Shown: in pieces, positions 22,133 through 28,929 of the stretch
Numbering within the stretch: the first letter of the stretch is position 1
How the letters are laid out: each line of letters begins with the position of its first letter
From: Thermoleophilum album
GTDB lineage: Bacteria > Actinomycetota > Thermoleophilia > Solirubrobacterales > Thermoleophilaceae
Reading direction: 5' to 3'
Assembly (NCBI RefSeq): GCF_028867705.1
Contig: NZ_CP066171.1
Coordinates: 1,612,001 to 1,676,000 of the forward strand
Length of the DNA stretch: 64,000 nt
Notes under the pieces: model-generated
The model's input: only the letters and a program-made list of their open reading frames with translations
Databases searched by the model: none
Told to the model about the DNA's origin: nothing
Translations under genes and position numbers: made by a program

Positions 22133-23019
22133 GCGCGACGTGCGACACTTGCACGGCGCTGCCGGCTGCGAGCCTCGTCGCGCAGCCGCTCGCAGCCGCC
22201 GGACTGGAGTTGGCACTCGTCGCCGCCACCGCTGGTGCCGCCGGTTGGCTGGTGCTGGGGCAGCGCACGGTGTTCGCAGCCGAGTCTGCCGCCCACGGAC
22301 TCCTTCCCGGCCTGGCGCTGGCGGCGGCGATCGGTGCTCCACTGGCAGCGGGAGCCGTGGCAAGCGCGCTCGCTTTCGCGCTCGTGCTCTTGGTCGCGTT
22401 ACGGGCACCCGCCGCGGGCCGCGGTCCGGCGATCGCGGCGACGGCGACGCTCTTTCTCGCCGTCGGCGCGCTCGCGACCCAGGCGAGCGCTAGCGGGCTC
22501 CGGCCCGAGCGGCTGCTGTTCGGCGATCCGTTGGCGACGACAACCGCCGACATCCTCCTCGCCGCTGCGGCGCTCGCCGCCACGGCGGCAGTGCTCGCAC
22601 GGGCGGGACGTCACCTCGTCGCGGCGCTCGCCGATGCGCGCTGGGCCCAAGCAGCGGGAATCGCGGTCGGGCGGCTGCGTCTCCTCTCGCTCGCGCTGAC
22701 GCTGCTCGCTGTGTCGGTGGCGGCGAGCACTGTCGGCGGGGTGCTCGCACTGGTGCTGGTGGTGGCGCCGGCGGTGACGGTGCACCCCTTCGCGCGTGGC
22801 CTGCGGCGCGCGCTTTGGGCAGCGCCTGCCGTTGCGATCGCCGGCTCGTGGTCGGGCCTCGCGCTCGCCTGGGTGCTCGACACCGCGACCGGGGCGACCG
22901 TCGCCGCGACGCTTGTGGCGATGGCGGCTGTGTCGGCCGCTTGCGGGTCAGCCGCTCGCCAGCGAGGCGCGTTCGCGCCGCGCCGCCGCAAGCTCGCGGG
23001 CGAGCAGGGCGAGCCCTGA
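22129..23019 (+). CDS. Second metal ABC transporter permease, ABC-3 family
   Basis: A 296-residue permease with eight or so membrane spans. The segments GWLVLGQRTVFAAESAAHGLLPGLALA and RPERLLFGDPLATTTADI are the family counterparts of those in the first permease, but the two proteins are clearly diverged. That suggests a heterodimeric channel as in MntCD/TroCD. The GTG start at 22129 overlaps the ATPase stop (GTGA). The last 72 bases overlap the end of the convergent lgt gene. No binding-protein gene follows. Confidence 0.88.
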   Translation: MSATCDTCTALPAASLVAQPLAAAGLELALVAATAGAAGWLVLGQRTVFAAESAAHGLLPGLALAAAIGAPLAAGAVASALAFALVLLVALRAPAAGRGPAIAATATLFLAVGALATQASASGLRPERLLFGDPLATTTADILLAAAALAATAAVLARAGRHLVAALADARWAQAAGIAVGRLRLLSLALTLLAVSVAASTVGGVLALVLVVAPAVTVHPFARGLRRALWAAPAVAIAGSWSGLALAWVLDTATGATVAATLVAMAAVSAACGSAARQRGAFAPRRRKLAGEQGEP

Positions 23020-23715
23020 CACGGTCAGGGCGAGCGCGATCAGCTGCGCGGCTGTGAGGCCGACGGCGACCTCAGGGTTGCGACGCACGAACTCGACGAG
23101 GAAACGGCCGAGGCCGGACAGCGCCAGGTAGAGCCCGAACAGGGCCGACGAGGAGAGGCGATCGCGCAGCCGCCACAGCAGCGCGGCCGTCAACCCCAGG
23201 GCCAGCGTTTCGTAGATCGGCGTGGGGTGCACGCGCTCGCTGGTGGGCACGGTGCCGTCGGGGTAGGCCATCGCCCAAGGCAGGTCCGAGCGCACCCCGT
23301 AGTCGCCGTCGCCCGAGAGCTGGCAGCCGATGCGGCCGATCGCCTGGCCGAGCGCGAGCGGCGCGGCGACGGCGCCCAACAGCCAGACGCCGAGCTCGCG
23401 CCGCGCGGCGGCCCAGGCGAGCGCGGCGAGCGCCCCACCGGCGAGCCCTCCGTACCAGACCAGCCCGCTGCCCGAGAAGATCTGACCGAGCAGATCGCTT
23501 TTCGCCTCGTCCCAGTGCTCGACGATGTAGTAGGCGCGAGCGCCGACGATGCCCCCAACCAGCGCGGCGACCGCGAGCTCCCACGCGAACTCGGGGGAGC
23601 GGCCGAGTTCGGCGAAGCGCCGGGCCGCAAGCGCGGCTGCGGCGACAAAGCCAGCGGCCATCGCAAGACCGAAGGTCTGGAGCGTGAGCGGGCCGATCCC
23701 GATCTCGGGAACCAC
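22948..23715 (-). CDS. lgt: Prolipoprotein diacylglyceryl transferase
   Basis: Membrane enzyme that attaches diacylglycerol to the lipobox cysteine of lipoproteins. The Lgt signature is present as QAIGRIGCQLSGDGDYG, with the expected GGIVGARAYYIV and GLVWYGGLAGG before it and FVRRNPEV near the end. It has seven predicted spans. The GTG at 23715 (MVPEIGIG) gives 255 aa; the frame stays open far upstream but that sequence is not membrane-like. Its 3' end overlaps the convergent permease gene by 72 bases. It would process the lipoproteins predicted at 1.7-2.2 and 36.5 kb. Confidence 0.95.
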   Translation of the reverse strand: MVPEIGIGPLTLQTFGLAMAAGFVAAAALAARRFAELGRSPEFAWELAVAALVGGIVGARAYYIVEHWDEAKSDLLGQIFSGSGLVWYGGLAGGALAALAWAAARRELGVWLLGAVAAPLALGQAIGRIGCQLSGDGDYGVRSDLPWAMAYPDGTVPTSERVHPTPIYETLALGLTAALLWRLRDRLSSSALFGLYLALSGLGRFLVEFVRRNPEVAVGLTAAQLIALALTVSGLALLARELAAARRERASLASG

Positions 23716-23904
23716 GCGCTCAGCGTAGCGGGGAGGCCGCCGCCGAACGCGACGACCGAACCACACACGACCGCGAAGCGAGCACGGCGCGCCGCAGCGC
23801 CGAGGAGGGTGGCTCGTGCGACCCGAAGCGCGACCCGCGTCCCCACCTCCTGCCGGCCGCCTACTATCGCTCGGGGACCGCGAAAGCCTGGGGACGAGGA
23901 GAGC

Positions 23905-25617
23905 GTGCGCGAGAGACGGGAGCGGGTCGGCAGTAGCTTGCGCGATCGGCAGCGCTGGTCGCCGGCGGTGGTGCGCAGCGGTGGCGCGCGGCCCCGCGCA
24001 GGCGCAGCGCAGCGGCTCGTTTTGCGCGCGCACGCCGCTTGGGTCGCGCTGGCGGCGTCGGTGCTCGCCGCCGTAACGGTGGTCGCGCTCGCCACAGCCC
24101 ACAACACGGCCTTCGCGGCGTCGGTCGCTGCGAGCGCGCCGAGGGCGGCTGCGGGCGGGGCGCCGTCCGGCACCGGCAGCTTGGTCGTCGATCCGCTGCG
24201 GCGCGCGATCCTGCGCGCGACGTTGAGCGACGCCGAGCGGGCGCGGCTCGCACGCGCGCCGCTGCCGGCAGGCGGCGGGGAGACACTGCCCGCCGCAGTC
24301 AGCGCCCTGACCGCGCCCGAACTCTCCGACCCGGCGCTCACAGCGGTCGACGCCAGCACCCGCCTCCCCTACGCCTGGCACCTCGCCGCGGTGCAGGCAC
24401 CTGCCGCTCTCGCGCTGCAGCCGAGCGGGGTCAAGGTCGCGATCGTCGACACCGGCGCCGACCTTGCGCACCCCGACCTGCGCGACGCAGCCGCCGCCAC
24501 CGTCGATCTACTCGGCACGGGGAGCGTTGCCGATCTCGACGGCCACGGCACTTTCATCGCCGGGCTGATCGCCGCCCGTGCCGGCAACGGTCTCGGGACC
24601 GCAGGGGTGGCAGGGAAGACGCCGCTCGTGATCGTGCGCGCCTCGACCGGTTCGAGGTTCAGCCAGGCGGCGATCGCCGACGGCGTCCTTGCGGCGGTGC
24701 GGCGCGGCGCACGGATCATCAACTTGAGTGTCGAAACGCCCACCATCGGCTACGTGTTCGCTGCAGCGCTCGCGCGCGCTGTCGAGCTCGACACGTTGGT
24801 GGTCGCCGCCGCCGGCAACAGCGGCGACGTGGGCAACGAGCCGCAACAACCGGCCGCGCTGCTAGGCGGCTACCGCGGCAGCGTCGGGTCCGGCCTGTCG
24901 GTAGCGGCGACGCTGCCGGACGGCCGCGCCGCCCGCTTTTCGACCCGCAACACCAGCGTCAGCGTGGCGGCCCCGGGAGCGATGGCGGATTGCCGCCGCG
25001 GCGTCTTTTCGACCCTGCCGCTCGCCAGCGACATCTCCTTCGACGACGACTCGCGCGCAAGCTGCAAGCCCCTTGTCTTCGCACCCGACCCGTTCGCGTC
25101 GGGCCGCTACGCGTACGGGCAGGGCACGAGCTTCGCCGCCCCGATCGTCGCCGGGGTGGCAGCGCTCGTGTGGGCCGCAAAGCCGCGTCTGCACAGCGAC
25201 CAGGTGGCGCGCATCTTGATGCGCACCGCCCGCCAGCGGGACGGCAGCCACCGCTGGACACCCGCCACCGGTTACGGCGTCGTGAACGCCGTCGCGGCGG
25301 TGCAACTCGCGCGCCGTTTCGACGTCACGCCACCGCCGGCGCGCGCCCGTCTGCGCGCGCTCGGGCGCGGGGTGTGGACCGTGCGCGTGCTGGCGTCGAG
25401 CGATCCCCGCCGGCGCGGCCAGCTGCGCGAGGGCGGCGTGCGCTACGCGCTCGTACTCGAGCGGGGCGGGGTGCGCCGACTGCTCGCCGGTCCTTCTCGG
25501 CGCCCGCCGAAGCGGCGCGTGAGTTTGCCGGCAGGTACACGGCGCGCCCGCCTCTACGTCGTCGCCTGCGACCGCGTGCTGAACTGCGCGCGCAAGACGT
25601 TCGCGTTGCGCCGCTAA
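23905..25617 (+). CDS. Exported subtilisin-like serine protease (S8)
   Basis: A 570-residue secreted protease. The GTG at 23905 follows GAGGAG, and a hydrophobic signal/anchor lies at about residues 45-75. The catalytic triad is complete: Asp182 in VAIVDTGADLAHPDL, His214 in DGHGTFIAGL and Ser409 in GTSFAAPIVAGVAAL; the oxyanion Asn is in AAAGNSGDVG. Two cysteines (DCRRG, SCKPL) flank a loop between His and Ser that could be disulfide-bonded. About 90 residues follow the catalytic domain and end with a Cys pair (VACDRVLNCARK). Substrate unknown. It converges on the M23 peptidase gene. Confidence 0.93.
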   Translation: MRERRERVGSSLRDRQRWSPAVVRSGGARPRAGAAQRLVLRAHAAWVALAASVLAAVTVVALATAHNTAFAASVAASAPRAAAGGAPSGTGSLVVDPLRRAILRATLSDAERARLARAPLPAGGGETLPAAVSALTAPELSDPALTAVDASTRLPYAWHLAAVQAPAALALQPSGVKVAIVDTGADLAHPDLRDAAAATVDLLGTGSVADLDGHGTFIAGLIAARAGNGLGTAGVAGKTPLVIVRASTGSRFSQAAIADGVLAAVRRGARIINLSVETPTIGYVFAAALARAVELDTLVVAAAGNSGDVGNEPQQPAALLGGYRGSVGSGLSVAATLPDGRAARFSTRNTSVSVAAPGAMADCRRGVFSTLPLASDISFDDDSRASCKPLVFAPDPFASGRYAYGQGTSFAAPIVAGVAALVWAAKPRLHSDQVARILMRTARQRDGSHRWTPATGYGVVNAVAAVQLARRFDVTPPPARARLRALGRGVWTVRVLASSDPRRRGQLREGGVRYALVLERGGVRRLLAGPSRRPPKRRVSLPAGTRRARLYVVACDRVLNCARKTFALRR

Positions 25618-25659
25618 ACCGCGCGACCCCTGTCCACCAGCGCGCGGCTCTCCGAGCTC

Positions 25660-26850
25660 TCAGAGATAGGCCATCGGGTTGACCGGCGAGCCGCCGACAC
25701 GAACCTCGAAGTGCAGGTGCGGTCCGGTGGAGTTGCCGGTCGAGCCGACGTAGCCGATCACCTGGCCCTGGCGAACCGAGGCGCCGCGCGAGGTCGCATA
25801 GCCCGAGAGGTGCGCGTAGCAGGTCGAGAGCGACGCGGTGTGCTGGACGCAGATGAAGTTCCCGTAGCCGCTAACCCACCCCGCGAGCACGACGACGCCG
25901 CTGTCGGCCGCGCGGATCGGTGTGCCGCTGGGTGCGGAGATGTCGATGCCGGCGTGCATGTGACCGGGCCGCGCCTCCCCGAAAACACCGGTAATCGGGC
26001 CGTTGACCGGCCAGATGAAGCGGCCCGAGCCGCGCCGCACGGGACCGGCGGCGCCGGGGGCGAAGGCACGCGGCGCCGCCGCCACGAGCGCCTGCTGCAC
26101 CCGCCGCTGGGCGGCTTCGAGCGCCGCGAGATCCTCCTCGACGTGCGCTTTGGTGCGCCGAACCCGTGCCAGGAGAGCGCGCCGCTCGCCGCGTGCACTT
26201 GCGAGCTCGGCGCGCGTCGAGGCGAGCTGTTGGCGTGTCGCCGCGAGACGGTCGCGCTGCTCGAGCACTGCGAGCGCCGTGCGCCGCTGAGCGCTCTCGA
26301 GCGCCGCGAGCTCGTCGGCTCGCCGCTTGGCTGCGACGCTTAGTGTGCGCACGCGATCAACCACCTGGGTGTCGGCGTCGGCGAGGCGCTCGAGGTACTC
26401 CAAGCGATCGAGCAGCTCGGCGAAACCGTCCGCTTCGAGCACGACGGTCCACGCGTCAGGACGGTCGGACTTGTAGATCGCCACGAGACGGGCGGCGAGC
26501 ACGCGCCGCCCCTCGGCGAGGCGGGCGCGCAGGCGCGCGAGCTCGTAGCGCGCGCGCTCAAGCCGCGCCTGGATGCGGCCCAGGCGCGCACGCTCGCGGT
26601 CGAGCCGGCGCTGCACCTGCCCGAGCTGGGCGCGTGTCGCCCGCAGCCGCCCGTTGATCCCCTCGATCCGCGCGCTGAGCGACGAGATGTCGGTCGTCAG
26701 CACCGACTCGCGCCGCTCGATACGCGAGAGCTCGGCGCGCTTTTCGCGCAGCCGCTCGGACAGGGGCTTCGACTGCACGGCGAGCGGCGCCGACAGCGCG
26801 GCGGCCACCGCACCAGCCAGCGCGACCGTTGGAAGTGCGAGCTTTCTCAT
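25660..26850 (-). CDS. M23-family murein hydrolase with coiled-coil (EnvC/NlpD-like)
   Basis: A 396-residue exported peptidoglycan peptidase or amidase activator. It has a signal peptide (residues 1-27), then about 200 residues of Arg/Glu/Leu-rich coiled coil, then a LytM/M23 domain. The zinc ligands appear present: HMHAGIDI near residue 297 and HLHFEV at His378/His380. Because the metal ligands are kept it may be an active endopeptidase rather than a pure activator. It is divergent from htpX with 337 bases between. Confidence 0.93.
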   Translation of the reverse strand: MRKLALPTVALAGAVAAALSAPLAVQSKPLSERLREKRAELSRIERRESVLTTDISSLSARIEGINGRLRATRAQLGQVQRRLDRERARLGRIQARLERARYELARLRARLAEGRRVLAARLVAIYKSDRPDAWTVVLEADGFAELLDRLEYLERLADADTQVVDRVRTLSVAAKRRADELAALESAQRRTALAVLEQRDRLAATRQQLASTRAELASARGERRALLARVRRTKAHVEEDLAALEAAQRRVQQALVAAAPRAFAPGAAGPVRRGSGRFIWPVNGPITGVFGEARPGHMHAGIDISAPSGTPIRAADSGVVVLAGWVSGYGNFICVQHTASLSTCYAHLSGYATSRGASVRQGQVIGYVGSTGNSTGPHLHFEVRVGGSPVNPMAYL

Positions 26851-27187
26851 CGTCCGTCGCTGCGCGCTGCGCTTACGGGGTTAGCTGTCGGGCTCGCGCG
26901 TTAGCGCGCTACGCCGCACCTGCGGCGATTCGCCCCGGCGCATGTGCGCTTGAGAACCGTGGGTCCCCCGCTCCCGCGCGCGGGATTCAGCGCAGCAGCG
27001 CTGCAAAGGTAGCGGCAGCGGCCGCGTTTGGCCAGCGCTGCAAGCGCGCTTGCGACCTGGCGGGAGTGCCGCCGCAGGGCGGTGCAGACCCGCGCCCTTC
27101 GTGCCGACGCACGGGTCGCACGCCGATCCAGCCGCCCCCGCGAAGCGTCCTTCCAGGCGTCGCGCCCTCTCTATAGTGGGCGTTGCA
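26851..27187. other. Intergenic region between the M23 peptidase and htpX genes
   Basis: No convincing gene was seen in these 337 bases. It must hold the divergent promoters. The only clear element is the -10 box near 27172; the rest is GC-rich without a clear hairpin or repeat. Confidence 0.6.
27172..27177 (+). promoter_or_regulatory. -10 box (TATAGT) close to the htpX start
   Basis: TATAGT ends 10 bases before the htpX ATG at 27188, so transcription would begin about 3 bases before the start codon. No ribosome binding site fits in that space, so htpX mRNA may be leaderless. Confidence 0.6.
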
Positions 27188-28087
27188 ATGGCGCGGCAGA
27201 GAGCAGTTCTAAGGGCGGACGCCGGACTGCAGGTCCGGATGCTTATCACGATGTTCCTCCTCGGCCTCCTCTACACCGCCTTCGTAGCGGTGCTGATGGC
27301 GGCCGGGGCCGGCGCGGTCGTGACCGCGCTGTTCGTCGCGGCGATGGCGGCGGCACAGATCTTCCTCTCCGACAAGCTCGCGCTCGCCGCGATGGGCGCC
27401 AAGACTGTCACGCCCGACGAGGCGCCCGCCCTGCACGCCATGGTCGAACGCCTGTGCGTGCAGGCCGACCTGCCGAAGCCGCGCATCGCGGTGGCCGAAA
27501 CGCCGGTGCCGAATGCCTTCGCGATGGGGCGCTCGCAGGAGAAGGCGACGGTGTGCGTGACCACCGGCATCATGGAAACGCTCGAGCCGCACGAGCTCGA
27601 GGGCGTGCTGGCGCACGAGCTCGCGCACATCAAGCACCGCGACGTGTTGATCATGACGATCGTCAGCTTCTTCGCCGCGGTGGCGTCGATGATCATGCAG
27701 ATGGCCTTCTTCTTCGGCGGCGGTTCCGACGACGAGGACGGCCCGCCGGTGGGGCTCGTCCTGCTCGTGGTGTCGGGGCTCGTCTATGTGCTCTCGTTCT
27801 TCCTGATGCTCGCGCTGTCGCGCTACCGCGAGTTCGCCGCCGACCGCGGGGCGGCGCTGATCACCGGCCGGCCGAGCGCGCTGGCGTCGGCGCTGGTGAA
27901 GATCTCGGGCGCGATGCAGCTCGTGCCGACCCAGGACCTGCGCGAAGCTGAACGCATGAACGCGTTCTTCATCGTTCCGGCGCGGGCGCGCAGCTCGATC
28001 GCCAACCTGTTCTCGACCCACCCGCCCGTCGAGCAGCGCATCCGCCGCCTCCAGGAGCTCGAGGCGCAGCTGCAGGCGGTGGCCTGA
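27188..28087 (+). CDS. htpX: Membrane zinc metalloprotease HtpX
   Basis: Membrane-embedded M48 peptidase for quality control of membrane proteins. Two N-terminal spans (about residues 18-60), the zinc site HELAHIKH at residues 143-150, a further hydrophobic pair, and the third ligand region RYREFAADRG are all present. It has 299 aa, normal length. The ATG at 27188 seems leaderless. It is followed by pspAB after 97 bases, a pairing known from actinobacterial Psp envelope-stress modules; the remaining partners pspA-pspAA lie 5 kb away on the other strand. Confidence 0.95.
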   Translation: MARQRAVLRADAGLQVRMLITMFLLGLLYTAFVAVLMAAGAGAVVTALFVAAMAAAQIFLSDKLALAAMGAKTVTPDEAPALHAMVERLCVQADLPKPRIAVAETPVPNAFAMGRSQEKATVCVTTGIMETLEPHELEGVLAHELAHIKHRDVLIMTIVSFFAAVASMIMQMAFFFGGGSDDEDGPPVGLVLLVVSGLVYVLSFFLMLALSRYREFAADRGAALITGRPSALASALVKISGAMQLVPTQDLREAERMNAFFIVPARARSSIANLFSTHPPVEQRIRRLQELEAQLQAVA

Positions 28088-28184
28088 GCGGGTCGCACCC
28101 GGCGCGCTGCGGGTTCTGGGCGAAGTCGGTGACGAGACGGCGGGGGCGGGGAGCGCAGCACGAGACGGGAGCCAGGCAAGCGCG

Positions 28185-28763
28185 ATGGGCTTGAGGGACG
28201 TCCTCTTCGGGGGCGGTGGTCGGCTTAAGCGCCCGCAGCGTCGCGGCAAGGGTGTCGGCGCGATCGTCGGCGGGGCGTTGACGCTCGAGAGCGAGGCGGG
28301 CATAAAGCCCGCCGGTGCGGCCGCGCTCGTTTTCCAACCCCTCGCCACCGGCGACTTCCAGGCGATCGTGCGCGAAACGGAAGAGCTTTTGCACGCCACC
28401 GGCCAGGAGTTCGGCACCCGTGTCGAGGCGCTCTCCGACTCGTTCGGCTACCGCTGGCTGGTTCTCCGCGACGAAGACTTCGACGACCTCGCCGTCGCGA
28501 TCGAGCAGAGCGCCGACCAGCTCGACAGCGCCGGCTACGGCGACCGCCTCCTGTGCGCGCTCTTCGCGTTCGACGACCACGGGCAGCGGCTGTTTCTGAT
28601 CTACAACTTCAAGCGCGGCAGCTTCTACCCGTTTGTTCCCCGCGGCGGCGAGAAGGAGCGCGACACCGAGCGCGAGCTGCGTTTGAAGGCGCAGATCGGC
28701 GACAGCTTGCCGATCGAGCGCGACCTGGCGCGCTGGTTCCCGCTCTGGGAGATCCCGCTCTAG
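28185..28763 (+). CDS. PspA-associated protein PspAB
   Basis: A 192-residue cytoplasmic protein matching the PspAB family found next to HtpX and PspA in actinobacteria and relatives. It opens with MGLRDVLFGGGGRLKR; the central segments YRWLVLRDEDFDDLAV and LCALFAFDD, the C-terminal FKRGSFYPFVP, and the closing LARWFPLWEIPL are characteristic. Its biochemical role is not established. Its position directly after htpX suggests joint action in membrane stress. A four-copy 18-bp tandem repeat begins 8 bases after its stop. Confidence 0.85.
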   Translation: MGLRDVLFGGGGRLKRPQRRGKGVGAIVGGALTLESEAGIKPAGAAALVFQPLATGDFQAIVRETEELLHATGQEFGTRVEALSDSFGYRWLVLRDEDFDDLAVAIEQSADQLDSAGYGDRLLCALFAFDDHGQRLFLIYNFKRGSFYPFVPRGGEKERDTERELRLKAQIGDSLPIERDLARWFPLWEIPL

Positions 28764-28770
28764 CCCCGCG

Positions 28771-28842
28771 GCGGGGACGGCCCGCGCGGCGGGGACAGCC
28801 CGCGCGGTGGGGACAGCCCGCGCAGTGGGGACAACCCACGCA
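28771..28842. repeat. Four 18-bp tandem repeats
   Basis: Units begin at 28771, 28789, 28807 and 28825, of the form GYGGGGACRRCCCGCGCR with a few substitutions accumulating toward the right. The array is non-coding, between pspAB and the convergent S15 hydrolase gene. Each unit contains GGGGAC and a C-rich half. Confidence 0.9.
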
Positions 28843-28929
28843 GCGTCGAACTGGCGCACGGAGTCCCTCCGCCACGCGCGCGGTCCCTCGTCCCCACCCC
28901 AGGAGCCTCGACGCTACGCGCGCCGGTCG

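Noticed and set aside
28771-28842. CRISPR-like array
   Set aside because: The 18-bp units are directly adjacent with no spacers, and there are no cas genes in the window.
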